DNA from: Holophagaceae bacterium
GTDB taxonomy: Bacteria > Acidobacteriota > Holophagae > Holophagales > Holophagaceae
Assembly (NCBI GenBank): GCA_021286765.1
Contig: JAJTBS010000001.1
Span: forward strand, 1 to 64,000
Direction: 5' to 3'
DNA length: 64,000 nt
Under the pieces are notes generated by a model. The model was not told where the DNA came from, did no database searches, and was given only the letters and a program-made list of their open reading frames with translations. A program made the position numbers and the translations under genes. This document shows, in pieces, positions 45,980 through 55,553 of the stretch; position 1 is the stretch's first letter; each line of letters begins with the position of its first letter.

Positions 45980-47346
45980 TGGCCCCAGCGCCAGCCGGCG
46001 GCACCCGGCGTGTGCAGGTAGATGCCCATGGGGCTGGGCTCCACCTGGAGGTTCCGGTCCACCCAGATCACGCTGCGGAAATCCAGCAGGGGCAGGGCGG
46101 CGGGATTCTGGGCCCAAAGCGAATGGAGGTTGCGCCAGCCGATGTCCCCCGGCTGCTGGATGCGGGCGCTGAGCTCCGCCAGCCGGGCGTGCCGCCAGCC
46201 CGTGAAGTTCATGGGGCCTTGGGGCTCCAGGAATTCCATGACCGCCCAGGGGTGGGGATCGAACACCACCTGGGAACAGGCGAGCTGGAACTCCCCCTTC
46301 TGGAGGCGTTCCACCAGGAGACCCTGCTCGAGAGGGATGAGCTGCAGGTCGAAGCCATCTTTGCGGGCCCGCTCCCGGAGCGCGAGCAGGAGCTTTTCGG
46401 TGAATTCGTCCCCCGCCGGGTAGTGCAGTCGCCAGGAGCCCGGAGCCTTGGGCGCAGCCGTTCCCGGGTTCATGGCCTGGGGCTCGAAGCCGAGGGTTTC
46501 GGGCCAGAGGCCGCGACTGGGATGGGCGTTCTGGCCGAGGAGCTGAAGGGGGAAAGCGTCTTTGCGCCATCGCTCGAGCAGCTGGAGTGGCCCCACGCCG
46601 GCATGGCTCCAGACCACCAGCTGGGCGTGCATGGGCTGGATCAGCAGGCGGTGGGTGGGGGGGACTTCGGCCTGGCGCCGGGTGGCGGGGGCGCCGATGT
46701 GGAGCCAGCCCTTCTGGAGGGCCGTCATGACTGCGGCCCCGTCCTGAAGGAGGCGGAACCGGATGCCATCGATGCGGGGTTTCAGGAAGTGGTCCCTGCG
46801 GGTGAAGACCCAGGCACCCGGCTCTTTGCGGAAGGTGAAGGGCCCCGAGCCGCGATCCGGGTGGCCGCTCTGGGCGATGGGGATCCGGGCCAGCTCCATG
46901 AGGAGTCGGCCCAGGGGCTTCCGGGAGCGGATCCAGGGCTGGTCCCGCTCCACGCCCACCTCCGCGCCTTCCAGGATGGCGCGCTTGGTGGCGCTGGCCC
47001 GGGGCTGCCGCAGCAGCTCACGGACAGTCCAGGCCACATCCTCGGCCCTCACGCGGGTGCCGTCCGTGAACCGGGCATCGGGCCGCAGCGTGAACAGGAG
47101 CGACCCGTCCTTCCGGAGCTTCCAGCCGGTGGCCAGCCTTGGGACCACCTTCCCATCGGGTCCCAGGCCCACCAGGCTGTCCCCGGCCAGGGACTGGAGG
47201 AGCCACTGCTCATAGCTGTCCCCCTGGATGAAGTCGAGGGGGCCGGGATCGCGGGGCAGGGACTCTTCCACCATCTGGGCCGCCAGAGGGGCCGAGGTGA
47301 GGCCGAGAGGGAGGATGAGGCAGAGGGCCAGGAGCAGGTGGCGCAT
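45976..47346 (-). CDS. Extracellular solute-binding protein family 5
   Basis: 456 residues with a signal peptide (LLLALCLILPLGLTSAPLAA). Motifs of peptide/nickel-binding SBP_bac_5 proteins: LVGLGPDGKVVPRLATGWK, LLFTLRPDARFTDGTRVRAEDVAWT, and the later GSGPFTFRKE. It would capture a peptide or similar solute in the periplasm and pass it to the two permeases encoded downstream. It diverges from the ABC exporter gene at 47456. The ligand is not predictable. Confidence 0.88.
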   Translation of the reverse strand: MRHLLLALCLILPLGLTSAPLAAQMVEESLPRDPGPLDFIQGDSYEQWLLQSLAGDSLVGLGPDGKVVPRLATGWKLRKDGSLLFTLRPDARFTDGTRVRAEDVAWTVRELLRQPRASATKRAILEGAEVGVERDQPWIRSRKPLGRLLMELARIPIAQSGHPDRGSGPFTFRKEPGAWVFTRRDHFLKPRIDGIRFRLLQDGAAVMTALQKGWLHIGAPATRRQAEVPPTHRLLIQPMHAQLVVWSHAGVGPLQLLERWRKDAFPLQLLGQNAHPSRGLWPETLGFEPQAMNPGTAAPKAPGSWRLHYPAGDEFTEKLLLALRERARKDGFDLQLIPLEQGLLVERLQKGEFQLACSQVVFDPHPWAVMEFLEPQGPMNFTGWRHARLAELSARIQQPGDIGWRNLHSLWAQNPAALPLLDFRSVIWVDRNLQVEPSPMGIYLHTPGAAGWRWGQ

Positions 47347-47455
47347 GAAGGACCTGGGGGTTTCCTCAAGGATGCGCCGGGTGGCGGCATGGAGAAAGAT
47401 GCAACCATGCCCCCGGGGGGATTGGTGTTGCTACTCTGATTGGCTGGAGGCCCGC

Positions 47456-49207
47456 TTGGCGGATCTTTCGAATTCGAAGCTCTGGTGGTGGTGGCCCCTC
47501 ATGGCGCGCCACCGGCGCACCCTCTACTGGGGCCTGGCGGCCACGGTCTGGTGCAGCGTGGCGGCTTCGGTGGTGCCTTACTGGTCCGGCCGGGCCGTGA
47601 ACGCCCTGGAGCGCGGCGACTGGCACGGTTCCCGGGTCTTCCTGGCTTGGATGCTCGGCTTCACCGCCGCGGCGGGCATTGGCCGGTACCTCATGCGCAA
47701 CACCCTCATCGGGCTCAGCCGCGAGGTGGAACGGGAGCAGCGGGAGTCCCTCTACACCTTCCTGCTGGCCAGGCCCTTCGCCTTCTACGAGCGCCAGCGG
47801 GTGGGCGACCTCATGTCGCGCGTGGGCGATGACGTGGGCACGGTGCGCATGGCGACCGGGCCGGGCCTCATGAGCTTCCTCCAGGTGCTGTCCATCCTGC
47901 CCGTGACCCTGGGCCTCATGTTCCACACCAGCTGGCGGCTCACCCTGGCCGTGATGCTGCCCTTCTCCTTCCTGGCCCTGGGCTTCTACATCATCGGAAA
48001 GTGGAGCCACATGGTGCAGCAGAAGCTGCAGCTGGCCTTCTCGGCGCTGTCCACCTTCAGCCACGAAACCATCAGCGGCGAGCGGGTGGTCCAGGCCTTC
48101 GGGTTGGAGGAGGCCCGGGTGGCGCAATTTGGGGCCCTCAGCCGCCGTCACGCCATGCTCAGCATGAAGCAGTCGGTGATCTTCAGCGCCTATGCGCCGC
48201 TGTCCGCCTTCATCGGCGGGGTGTCGGCCCTGATTCTGGTGGCCTACGGGGGCAGCCTGGTGGTGAAGGGGGCCTTGACCCTGGGTGATCTCACCGCCTT
48301 CACCGGCTTCCTGGTGGCCCTGGCCTGGCCCATGATGAGCCTGGGCTGGTCGGCAAACCTGTTCCAGCGGGCCAAGGCCGGGCAGGAGCGCCTGGATCAG
48401 CTGCTGCAGAGTCCAGAGGCTCCACTGCCGCTGGCGGAAGCCATCACCTTGCCGGAAGCCCCGGCCGCGCTGAGGCTTGAGGGTGTGGTGCACCGCTTCG
48501 AGAGTGGTCGGGGCCTGGGCCCCCTGGAACTGGCCCTGGCCCCCGGCGAAAGCCTGGCGGTGGTGGGTGGCATCGGCTCAGGCAAGACGCTGCTGCTGCA
48601 GGTGCTCGCCGGACTGCGGGAACCTCAATCGGGACGCATGCTGGTAGATGGGGAACCCCTGTCCGATCGGACCCTGCGCCGCCACTGGGCGGGGCTGGGC
48701 TGGGTACCGCAGGAGGCCTTCCTGTTCTCGGACACCCTGCGCATGAACCTGGCCATGGGGAGGCCGGAGGCCACGGAAGAGGAGATCTGGGAGATTGCCC
48801 GGGTGGTGGCCATGGATGAGCTGATCCGCCGGTTGCCGGATGGCCTGGACACGGTGGTGGGAGAGCGGGGCGTCATCCTCAGCGGCGGCGAACGTCAGCG
48901 CACGGCCCTGGCCCGGGCCCTCCTCCGCCGCCCGCGCCTCCTCCTGCTGGACGATGCCCTTTCCGCGGTGGATGCCGAAACCGAGAGCCGCATCCTGGAG
49001 AACCTGCGGGGCTTCCTGGGCAAGTCGACGCTGGTGCTCGCGACGCACCGGGTCTTCGTGGCCGAGACGTGCGCCCGCGTGCTGGTGCTGGAGGAGGGCC
49101 GGATGATCCAGGTGGGTGATCCGGAGTCCCTGGCGGCCCAGCCCGGCTTGTTCTCACGGCTCAAGCGGCTGCAGAGCCTGGAGCGGGAACTGGTCCGCGG
49201 CGCCTGA
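47456..49207 (+). CDS. ABC exporter half-transporter with non-canonical Walker B
   Basis: 583 residues from TTG 47456, chosen because GGAGG lies 5 bases upstream and the length fits the family (ATG 47501 is the alternative). N-terminal six-helix transmembrane domain, then a nucleotide-binding domain: Walker A GGIGSGKT (371-378), Q-loop WVPQEAFLFS, signature LSGGERQR (475-482), Walker B LLLLDD (495-500), H-loop His531. The catalytic glutamate after Walker B is Asp, and the surrounding LDDALSAVDAETE is typical of one member of heterodimeric exporters. No partner gene is adjacent. Confidence 0.9.
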   Translation: MADLSNSKLWWWWPLMARHRRTLYWGLAATVWCSVAASVVPYWSGRAVNALERGDWHGSRVFLAWMLGFTAAAGIGRYLMRNTLIGLSREVEREQRESLYTFLLARPFAFYERQRVGDLMSRVGDDVGTVRMATGPGLMSFLQVLSILPVTLGLMFHTSWRLTLAVMLPFSFLALGFYIIGKWSHMVQQKLQLAFSALSTFSHETISGERVVQAFGLEEARVAQFGALSRRHAMLSMKQSVIFSAYAPLSAFIGGVSALILVAYGGSLVVKGALTLGDLTAFTGFLVALAWPMMSLGWSANLFQRAKAGQERLDQLLQSPEAPLPLAEAITLPEAPAALRLEGVVHRFESGRGLGPLELALAPGESLAVVGGIGSGKTLLLQVLAGLREPQSGRMLVDGEPLSDRTLRRHWAGLGWVPQEAFLFSDTLRMNLAMGRPEATEEEIWEIARVVAMDELIRRLPDGLDTVVGERGVILSGGERQRTALARALLRRPRLLLLDDALSAVDAETESRILENLRGFLGKSTLVLATHRVFVAETCARVLVLEEGRMIQVGDPESLAAQPGLFSRLKRLQSLERELVRGA

Positions 49208-49209
49208 CC

Positions 49210-50841
49210 TCAGGCCCCTTCCCTGAAGGTCACCTTGTTGATCTCCGCGAAGGTCGTAATGCCGATTCGCACCTTCTCGATGGCGCTCTCCCGGAGGAAC
49301 TGCATCCCGCCGCGACGGGCGGCGGCCTTGACTTCGCGGGTGGGGGCCCGCTGAATGAGCAGCTCCCGGATCTCGTCGTTGAGGCCCATGAACTCGATGA
49401 TGGCCTGTCGGCCGCGGAAGCCGGTGCCGTGGCAGTCCACACAACCCACCCGGTCGAAGAGGCTGGCGCTCCGCAGCCAGGCCTCGTCCACGCCATTCTC
49501 TTCCAACTCCTGGGGGGTCGGGATCGGGGCGGGGCGCTTGCACTTGGGGCAGAGGACGCGGATGAGGCGCTGGGCCAGGATGCAGTTGAGGGAGGACACG
49601 AAGTTGTGGACCTCGACGCCCATGTGCTGGAAGCGGCCCAGTACGTCCAGCACGTTGTTGGCGTGGACGGTGGTGAAGACCAGGTGACCCGTGAGGGCGG
49701 ACTGGATGGCGATCTGGGCCGTTTCGGGATCGCGGATCTCGCCCACGAGGATCTTGTCGGGGTCGTGGCGCAGGATGGAACGCAGGCCCAGGGCGAAGGT
49801 GAGCCCCTTCTTCTCGTTCACGGGGATCTGGGTGACGCCCTCGAGCTGGTATTCGACCGGGTCCTCGATGGTGATGATCTTGTCCTCGGGGGCCTTGATC
49901 TCGCTGAGCACCGCGTAGAGGGTGGTGGTCTTGCCGGAGCCGGTGGGCCCAGTCACCAGGAACATGCCGTAGGGCTCGCGGGAGAAGCGGCGCAGGCGCT
50001 TCAGCTCGTGGTCCGAAAAGCCCAGGATCTCAAGGCTGAGGGACTGGAACTCCTCCGTGAGGTTCTCCTTGTCCAGGATGCGGATGACTGCGTCCTCGCC
50101 GTGGATCGTGGGCATGATGCTCACGCGGAAATCGATGGCCCGGCCCCGCACCTTGAGCTTGAAGCGTCCATCCTGGGGCTTCCGCTTCTCGGCGATGTCC
50201 AGCTCGGACATGACCTTGACGCGGCTGATGATGGGGGAAGCGAAGCGCCGGTCGATGGGGTCGGCGGCGGGGTAGAGGCTGCCGTCGATGCGGTACTTGA
50301 TCTGGAAGCCCGTGGACATGGTCTCCAGGTGGATGTCGGAGGCGCGACGCTGGAGGGCATTGAAGATGGTGGTGTCCACCAGCCGGACGATGGGGGCCTC
50401 GTCCTTGTCGGTCAACCGCTCCAGGTCGAGCACCTCGTCGTCCCAGTCCTCCTCGTGGAGCACCTGGACCTTGAGGGCCTCCCCGGCCTCGTCCATGACC
50501 TTCTGGCCGCTCTCGGACTTCTTCAGCACCTCCTGGATCTGCGCCAGGGGGGCGCAGGCGAAGCGGAGGGGGCGCTTGAGCCTCATGCGGAGCATGTCCT
50601 GGGTGGGAATGTCCAGGGGGTCGGCCATGGCCAACCAGAGGACGCCCTCCCGCTCCTGCACCGGCACGAAGTGGTGCTTGAACATCAGATCCAGCGGCAG
50701 GGCCTGGAACAAAGCGAAGTCCACGGGCTCCCGGGTGAGGTCCAGGGTCGGGTAGAGCTCCTTCGCGGGCCTGAAGCCGGTCATGGTCTGATCGCCCGAG
50801 GCGACGGCATCCGAAGGAACCGGGGGGTTTGGTGTGGACAT
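49210..50841 (-). CDS. GspE/PilB-family secretion ATPase (second copy)
   Basis: 543 residues. N-terminal domain is divergent (about 25-120, LFQALPLDLMFKHHFVPV). The ATPase core is complete: SDIHLETMSTGFQIKYRIDG, Walker A GPTGSGKTTTLY, ITIEDPVEYQ, ILVGEIRDPETAQIA, tetracysteine CPKCK ... CVDCHGTGFRGR. It is not next to other type II secretion or pilus genes and lacks the MshEN motif seen in PilB at 35515. It could serve a separate type II secretion or pilus system. Stop codon is 2 bases from the convergent exporter's. Confidence 0.9.
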   Translation of the reverse strand: MSTPNPPVPSDAVASGDQTMTGFRPAKELYPTLDLTREPVDFALFQALPLDLMFKHHFVPVQEREGVLWLAMADPLDIPTQDMLRMRLKRPLRFACAPLAQIQEVLKKSESGQKVMDEAGEALKVQVLHEEDWDDEVLDLERLTDKDEAPIVRLVDTTIFNALQRRASDIHLETMSTGFQIKYRIDGSLYPAADPIDRRFASPIISRVKVMSELDIAEKRKPQDGRFKLKVRGRAIDFRVSIMPTIHGEDAVIRILDKENLTEEFQSLSLEILGFSDHELKRLRRFSREPYGMFLVTGPTGSGKTTTLYAVLSEIKAPEDKIITIEDPVEYQLEGVTQIPVNEKKGLTFALGLRSILRHDPDKILVGEIRDPETAQIAIQSALTGHLVFTTVHANNVLDVLGRFQHMGVEVHNFVSSLNCILAQRLIRVLCPKCKRPAPIPTPQELEENGVDEAWLRSASLFDRVGCVDCHGTGFRGRQAIIEFMGLNDEIRELLIQRAPTREVKAAARRGGMQFLRESAIEKVRIGITTFAEINKVTFREGA

Positions 50842-50926
50842 GGAAGCATCCTAGCGGAATGGGCCTGGGGCCGAGTGGCCAGAATCGGACATGGGTCACA
50901 AAGGACGCGAGGATCGGCTTCGATCG

Positions 50927-50956
50927 TTGACCTGCGCGGGACCGGCACTCCACAAT
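50927..50956 (+). promoter_or_regulatory. Candidate promoter of the nuo operon
   Basis: TTGACC (50927-50932) and CACAAT (50951-50956) with 18 bases between, in the 134-base divergent region upstream of nuoA. Five and four of six positions match consensus. The leader would be only about 13 bases but includes CTGGAGG. Confidence 0.5.
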
Positions 50957-50975
50957 GACCTGTCCTGGAGGCTCC

Positions 50976-51329
50976 ATGCGCGGGTACGCGTCCATCCTGC
51001 TGCTGATCCTGGTAGCAGTGGCCCTGCCGATCATCATCTGGAATTTGTCGTGGCTGCTGCGCCCCAGCTGGCCCAGTGCGGCGAAATTCTCGTCCTACGA
51101 ATGCGGCATCACCACCACGAGCGAAGCCCGCGAGAAGTTCTCCGTGCGCTACTACCTGGTGGCCGTGATGTTCCTCGTGTTCGACGTGGAAACGGTCTTC
51201 CTGATGCCCTGGGCCATCCAGATGAAGGAACTGGCCATCTTCGGCGCCATCGAACTGGGCCTGTTCCTCTTCCTGCTGCTGTTCGGCTACGGCTACATCT
51301 GGTCCAAGGGAGCCCTCACATGGGAATGA
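50976..51329 (+). CDS. nuoA: NADH-quinone oxidoreductase-type subunit A
   Basis: 117 residues, three membrane helices. Conserved loop [33 protein letters not shown] is characteristic, quoted in part: YECG and FLVFDVE. It belongs to the membrane arm of complex I near the quinone site. ATG 50976 follows CTGGAGG. It opens an 11-gene operon with overlapping or closely spaced genes. Confidence 0.96.
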   Translation: MRGYASILLLILVAVALPIIIWNLSWLLRPSWPSAAKFSSYECGITTTSEAREKFSVRYYLVAVMFLVFDVETVFLMPWAIQMKELAIFGAIELGLFLFLLLFGYGYIWSKGALTWE

Positions 51330-51829
51330 ATCAACCCACTGCCCTTGAGCACATCCTCATCACCACGAAGGTGGAGAAGGTCATGAACTGGTCGCGCGCC
51401 ACCAGCGTGTGGCCTGTGACCTTTGGCCTGGCCTGCTGCGCCATCGAGATGATGGCCGCCGGCGCCAGCCGCTTCGACTTCGACCGCTTCGGCGCCGGCA
51501 TCTTCCGCGCCACGCCCCGCCAGGCCGACTTGATGATCATCGCGGGCACCGTCACCTACAAGATGGCCCCGGTCATCAAGACCCTCTACGACCAGATGCC
51601 CGAGCCCAAGTGGGTGATCGCCATGGGCTCCTGTGCCACGGCGGGCGGGCCCTTCGACTCGTACCACACCATCCAGGGCGTGGACAAAATCATCCCGGTG
51701 GACGTCTTCATTCCCGGCTGTCCGCCCCGGCCCGAGTCCCTCATCTACGGATTCATGAAGCTGCAGGACAAGATCATGACCAGTAGCCTGGCCGACCGGT
51801 ACAAGGACATCTTCGAGGAGGTGGGCTGA
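51320..51829 (+). CDS. nuoB: Complex I subunit B (N2 iron-sulfur cluster)
   Basis: 169 residues. All four ligands of the N2 4Fe-4S cluster are present: the tandem Cys39-Cys40 ([10 protein letters not shown]), Cys105 (MGSCATAGG) and Cys134 (IPGCPPRPE). It passes electrons to quinone. ATG 51320 overlaps nuoA by 10 bases and has AGGGAG upstream; ATG 51326 is an alternative. Stop overlaps nuoC start. Confidence 0.96.
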   Translation: MGMNQPTALEHILITTKVEKVMNWSRATSVWPVTFGLACCAIEMMAAGASRFDFDRFGAGIFRATPRQADLMIIAGTVTYKMAPVIKTLYDQMPEPKWVIAMGSCATAGGPFDSYHTIQGVDKIIPVDVFIPGCPPRPESLIYGFMKLQDKIMTSSLADRYKDIFEEVG

Positions 51830-52707
51830 TGTCGGACGAGACCCTCCCCCAGCCGCCGGAGACTCCGGAGGCCCCCGCCGGACCCTATGTCTACGACTAC
51901 GCCGCGTCCCCCCAGCGGCAGATCGTCCTGCCGAAGACCGTGCCCCTGCCCAGCCTGAAGACCTATGAGGCCGAGGTGAAGGCTGCGGCGGCGGCCGACG
52001 AAGCCAAGTGGCAGAAGATGCTGGCCGATTTCGAGACCGCCAAGGCCAAGGCCGAGGCCGAAGGCAAGGAGGCCCCCAAGCCCCCCGTCCGCCCGGTGCC
52101 CCGCAAGGATGACAACGACATGAAGACTCCCTGGCCCCAGGAGGCCAAGGATGATGACCTGCACCGCCTCCAGGAGCGCCTGGGCGGCAAGGCCGAGGAG
52201 ATCTTCGAGCAGGCCGGGGAGCTCACCTGCCAGGTGTCCAAGGAGGCGATCCACGAAGCCCTCCAGCTCTGCCGGCAGGACATCGCGTTGAACTACGAGA
52301 TGCTCGCCGACCAGACCGCCACGCACTATCCCGCGGCCACTGGTTTCGCCTTCAGTGTGGTCTACCACCTGACCAGCATCAGCCGCCGGAAGCGCCTGCG
52401 CCTGCGCATCCTGGTGCCCGAGGGCTTCCAGCCCGAGAGCGCCTGCGGCGTGTATCCCAGCGCGAACTGGATGGAGCGCGAGATCTACGACATGCTCGGC
52501 ATCCGCTTCGCCAACCACCCAGACATGACCCGCATCCTCTGCCCCGAGGACTGGGAAGGCCATCCCCTCCGCAAGGACTACCCCGTGGTGGGCTGGGGCC
52601 AGCGCGACATCGCGTTCCGGGAGGATCGCGGCGGCATGCTTGAGCGCATCGCCCTCCAGAAGGCCGGGCAGCTGGGCATCAACCTGAAGCAGCCCAAGGC
52701 GGAGTGA
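51829..52707 (+). CDS. nuoC: Complex I subunit C with long N-terminal extension
   Basis: 292 residues. The NuoC core starts near residue 120 and contains the family signature ANWMEREIYDMLGIRFANHP and the C-terminal LRKDYPVVGWGQRD. Ahead of it lies a ~110-residue extension rich in Lys, Ala, Glu and Pro, partly coiled coil (about 45-80), that standard NuoC (~200 residues) lacks. nuoC and nuoD are separate here, not fused as in E. coli. Confidence 0.94.
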   Translation: MSDETLPQPPETPEAPAGPYVYDYAASPQRQIVLPKTVPLPSLKTYEAEVKAAAAADEAKWQKMLADFETAKAKAEAEGKEAPKPPVRPVPRKDDNDMKTPWPQEAKDDDLHRLQERLGGKAEEIFEQAGELTCQVSKEAIHEALQLCRQDIALNYEMLADQTATHYPAATGFAFSVVYHLTSISRRKRLRLRILVPEGFQPESACGVYPSANWMEREIYDMLGIRFANHPDMTRILCPEDWEGHPLRKDYPVVGWGQRDIAFREDRGGMLERIALQKAGQLGINLKQPKAE

Positions 52708-52710
52708 TCC

Positions 52711-53811
52711 ATGTTCAAGAACGAGGAAATGGAGATCAACCTGGGGCCGCAGCACCCGTCCACCCACGGCGTGCTCCGGGTGAAGCTGCGGCTGGATGGC
52801 GAAACCATCACCCACTGCCGGCCCATGATCGGCTACCTGCACCGGGGCGTGGAGAAGATCTGCGAGAACCAGACCTTCTTCCAGGGCCAGGTGTGGACCG
52901 ACCGCATGGACTATTGCTCGGCCGTGGCCAACAACCTGGGTTGGGCCGAGGCCAACGAAAAGCTCTTCGGCATCACGGTGCCCCGGCGCGCTCAGTACAT
53001 CCGCACGATGCTGAACGAGTTCAACCGCCTGGCCTCGCACCTGATCTGGCTGGCCACCCACGCCCTGGACATCGGGGCCATGACGGTCTTCCTCTATGCC
53101 TTCCGTGAGCGCGAGGACATCCTCGACATGAACGAGGCCTTCTGCGGCTCGCGCCTGACCACCACGGCCTTCCGCATCGGCGGGCTCCGCGAGGACCTGC
53201 CTCCGGGCTTCGAGAAGCTGGTGAAGAAGTTCCTGGCCAAGTTCCCCGACTGCATCGCGGAATACGAGAACCTGCTGAACGAGAACCGCATCTGGAAGAA
53301 GCGCACCATCGGCGTGGCCAAGCTGAGCGCCGAGGACGCCATCGCCCTGGGCGTCACGGGGCCTGTCCTGCGGGCCGCGGGGGTGCCCTACGACATCCGC
53401 AAGGCCTTCCCCTACGCCGCCTACGCTGAGATGAACTTCGACGTTCCGACCCGCACCGAGGCTGACACCTACGCCCGGTATCTGGTCCGCATGGACGAGA
53501 TGCGCCAGAGCGCGCGCATCATCCAGCAGTGCATGGACGGCATGCCCGAAGGCCCGGTCATGGCCAAGCTGCCCAAGATCCTGAAGGCCGAGGTCAACGA
53601 GGTCTACCACGCGACCGAGGCGCCCAAGGGCGAGATCGGGTACTACATGGTGGGCGAGAAGGGCAGCGGCAACCCCTACCGCTTCCACGTGCGGGCCCCC
53701 GGATTCATCAACCTGCAAGCCCTGCCCAAGATGGCCGAAGGGAGCCTGATCGCCGACATCGTCGCGGCCATCGGCACCCTGGACATCGTGCTGGGCGAGA
53801 TCGACCGCTAG
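52711..53811 (+). CDS. nuoD: Complex I subunit D (49 kDa-type)
   Basis: 366 residues. Starts almost at the conserved core (NLGPQHPSTHGVLRVKLRLDG), so it lacks the N-terminal extra ~30 residues of many homologues. Other motifs: YLHRGVEKICEN, DRMDYCSAVANNLGW, and the C-terminal IVLGEIDR. It forms the quinone-binding cavity with NuoB. nuoH begins only 19 bases downstream, so nuoE, nuoF and nuoG are absent from this position. Confidence 0.95.
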   Translation: MFKNEEMEINLGPQHPSTHGVLRVKLRLDGETITHCRPMIGYLHRGVEKICENQTFFQGQVWTDRMDYCSAVANNLGWAEANEKLFGITVPRRAQYIRTMLNEFNRLASHLIWLATHALDIGAMTVFLYAFREREDILDMNEAFCGSRLTTTAFRIGGLREDLPPGFEKLVKKFLAKFPDCIAEYENLLNENRIWKKRTIGVAKLSAEDAIALGVTGPVLRAAGVPYDIRKAFPYAAYAEMNFDVPTRTEADTYARYLVRMDEMRQSARIIQQCMDGMPEGPVMAKLPKILKAEVNEVYHATEAPKGEIGYYMVGEKGSGNPYRFHVRAPGFINLQALPKMAEGSLIADIVAAIGTLDIVLGEIDR

Positions 53812-53830
53812 GCGACGAGGATCCCGAACC

Positions 53831-54997
53831 ATGCCGACTCCGACCCTCACCCAGTCCATCGTGATCACCCTCATCCAGTGCCTGCTGGTGGTGATCTTCG
53901 TCTTCGTCGTCGTCCCCCTGACGGTCTTCGCCGAGCGCAAGGTGCTCGGCTATCTGCAGCAGCGACTTGGCTCCACCCGGATCGCCAGCGGCCACGTGGG
54001 CCTCTCCGGCTACCTCAACAAGAGCATGTGGAAGTGGGGCCGGATTCCCGTCATCTCCTACTGGCGCGGCATCCCCGGCCTGTTGGCCGACGTGCTCAAG
54101 CTGATCCTCAAGGAAGATGTCATTCCCGCCAAGGCGGACAAGTTCGTCTTCTTCATCGCGCCCGCCCTCAGCATGGTGGCCGCGGTGGTGGTATTCGCCG
54201 CCGTGTCCTTCGTGCCCGGCGTCTTCTTCACCTTCCCGAAGTGGTTCCCCTACCTGGGCGGCCTGCCGGTATCCGGCGGCATCGCCGACATCAATGTGGG
54301 CCTGCTGTGGATCCTCGGCGTGGCCAGCGTCGGCGTCTACGGCATTGTCCTGGCAGGCTGGGCTTCGAACTCCAAGTATCCCCTCCTGGGCGGCCTGCGC
54401 AGCGCGGCTCAGATGGTCAGCTACGAAGTGCCCCTGGCCATCAGCCTGCTTGCCCCGGTGGTGCTCTCCGGCAGCCTCAACTTCGGCGAGATGGCCGCCC
54501 GCATGGCGACAGGGCTTCCCTTCTGGGGTTTGGTGCCGCAGATCCTCGGCTTCCTGATCTACCTCACGTGCGGTTTCGCGGAAACCAACCGCCTCCCCTT
54601 CGACATGCCGGAGGCCGAGAACGAACTGGTGGCGGGCTTCCACACCGAGTATTCGGGCATGAAGTTCGGATTCTTCTACCTGGCTGAGTACATCAACATG
54701 ACCGTGGTGGCGGCCCTGGCTTCAGGCTTCTTCCTGGGCGGCCCCTGGCTGCTGCCCTTCGGCCTCCAGGGCCTGGTGAATCCCTTCCTGCCCGCCTTCC
54801 TGTCCTGGTTCGGCGAGCCCCACGCCATCTTCTTCGTGGCGAAGATCATCTTCCTGCTCTTCACCTACATCTGGGTGCGTGGCACGATTCCCCGCTACCG
54901 GTACGACCAGGTCATGAGCGTCGCGTGGAAGTATCTGATCCCCATGGCGCTGTTCAACCTCCTGGTGGCGGCCGCCGTCCGCTGCTTCGCCGTCTAG
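53831..54997 (+). CDS. nuoH: Complex I subunit H (membrane)
   Basis: 388 residues, eight or more membrane helices. Conserved segments FAERKVLGYLQQRLGSTR, GWASNSKYPLLGGLRSAAQM and ETNRLPFDMPEAENELVAGF line the quinone channel and the proton entry path (E channel). The loop with KSMWKWGRIPVISYWRG (about 60-80) is somewhat longer than usual. Follows nuoD closely. Confidence 0.95.
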   Translation: MPTPTLTQSIVITLIQCLLVVIFVFVVVPLTVFAERKVLGYLQQRLGSTRIASGHVGLSGYLNKSMWKWGRIPVISYWRGIPGLLADVLKLILKEDVIPAKADKFVFFIAPALSMVAAVVVFAAVSFVPGVFFTFPKWFPYLGGLPVSGGIADINVGLLWILGVASVGVYGIVLAGWASNSKYPLLGGLRSAAQMVSYEVPLAISLLAPVVLSGSLNFGEMAARMATGLPFWGLVPQILGFLIYLTCGFAETNRLPFDMPEAENELVAGFHTEYSGMKFGFFYLAEYINMTVVAALASGFFLGGPWLLPFGLQGLVNPFLPAFLSWFGEPHAIFFVAKIIFLLFTYIWVRGTIPRYRYDQVMSVAWKYLIPMALFNLLVAAAVRCFAV

Positions 54998-55006
54998 GGG
55001 CCGACC

Positions 55007-55510
55007 ATGAACAAGATCCTGAGGACCCTCATCCCCTTCGACATTGTCAAGGGCCTGTCCATCACGGGCAAGCACTTTGCCAAGGTCTTCTTCTCCGCCA
55101 ACCGCCGGAAGGTGCCCTTTCACATCACCTCGGAATACCCCGAGGTCCCTGCCAAGGTCCAGCCCCGGTACCGCGGCCGCCTGACCTTACTCAAGGATGA
55201 GCAAGGCGAGATCAAGTGCGTCTGCTGCCTAGCCTGCGAGAAGATCTGCCCCACTCAGGTGATCACCATCGAGAAAGGCAAGAAGGAAGGGCGCAAGATG
55301 CCCTTCCCGGTTCGCTACGACTTCGAGATGGAGCGCTGCATTTTCTGCGAGTTCTGCGTGGAGAGCTGCGGCTTCGATTCCATCATCCTGAACCACCAGT
55401 TCGAGCTGGCCGCCTACAACCGCGAGGACTTCTCCATCGGCATGGAAGGCTTGGGCCAGAACATGTACGAGCCCTCGCCCGTGGGCAAGTTCAGCGTGGC
55501 CGACGACTGA
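55007..55510 (+). CDS. nuoI: Complex I subunit I (two 4Fe-4S clusters)
   Basis: 167 residues, with two ferredoxin motifs: CVCCLACEKICP (canonical CxxCxxCxxxCP) and CIFCEFCVESCG, in which the proline after the fourth cysteine is replaced by Gly. They hold clusters N6a/N6b that feed NuoB. Without NuoEFG encoded here, NuoI would be the most exposed electron entry in the assembled complex and could accept electrons from ferredoxin or an unknown donor. Confidence 0.95.
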   Translation: MNKILRTLIPFDIVKGLSITGKHFAKVFFSANRRKVPFHITSEYPEVPAKVQPRYRGRLTLLKDEQGEIKCVCCLACEKICPTQVITIEKGKKEGRKMPFPVRYDFEMERCIFCEFCVESCGFDSIILNHQFELAAYNREDFSIGMEGLGQNMYEPSPVGKFSVADD

Positions 55511-55553
55511 CCTCCAGACTTCCAGACCCTTCGCGCATTCCCGAGGACGCCCC

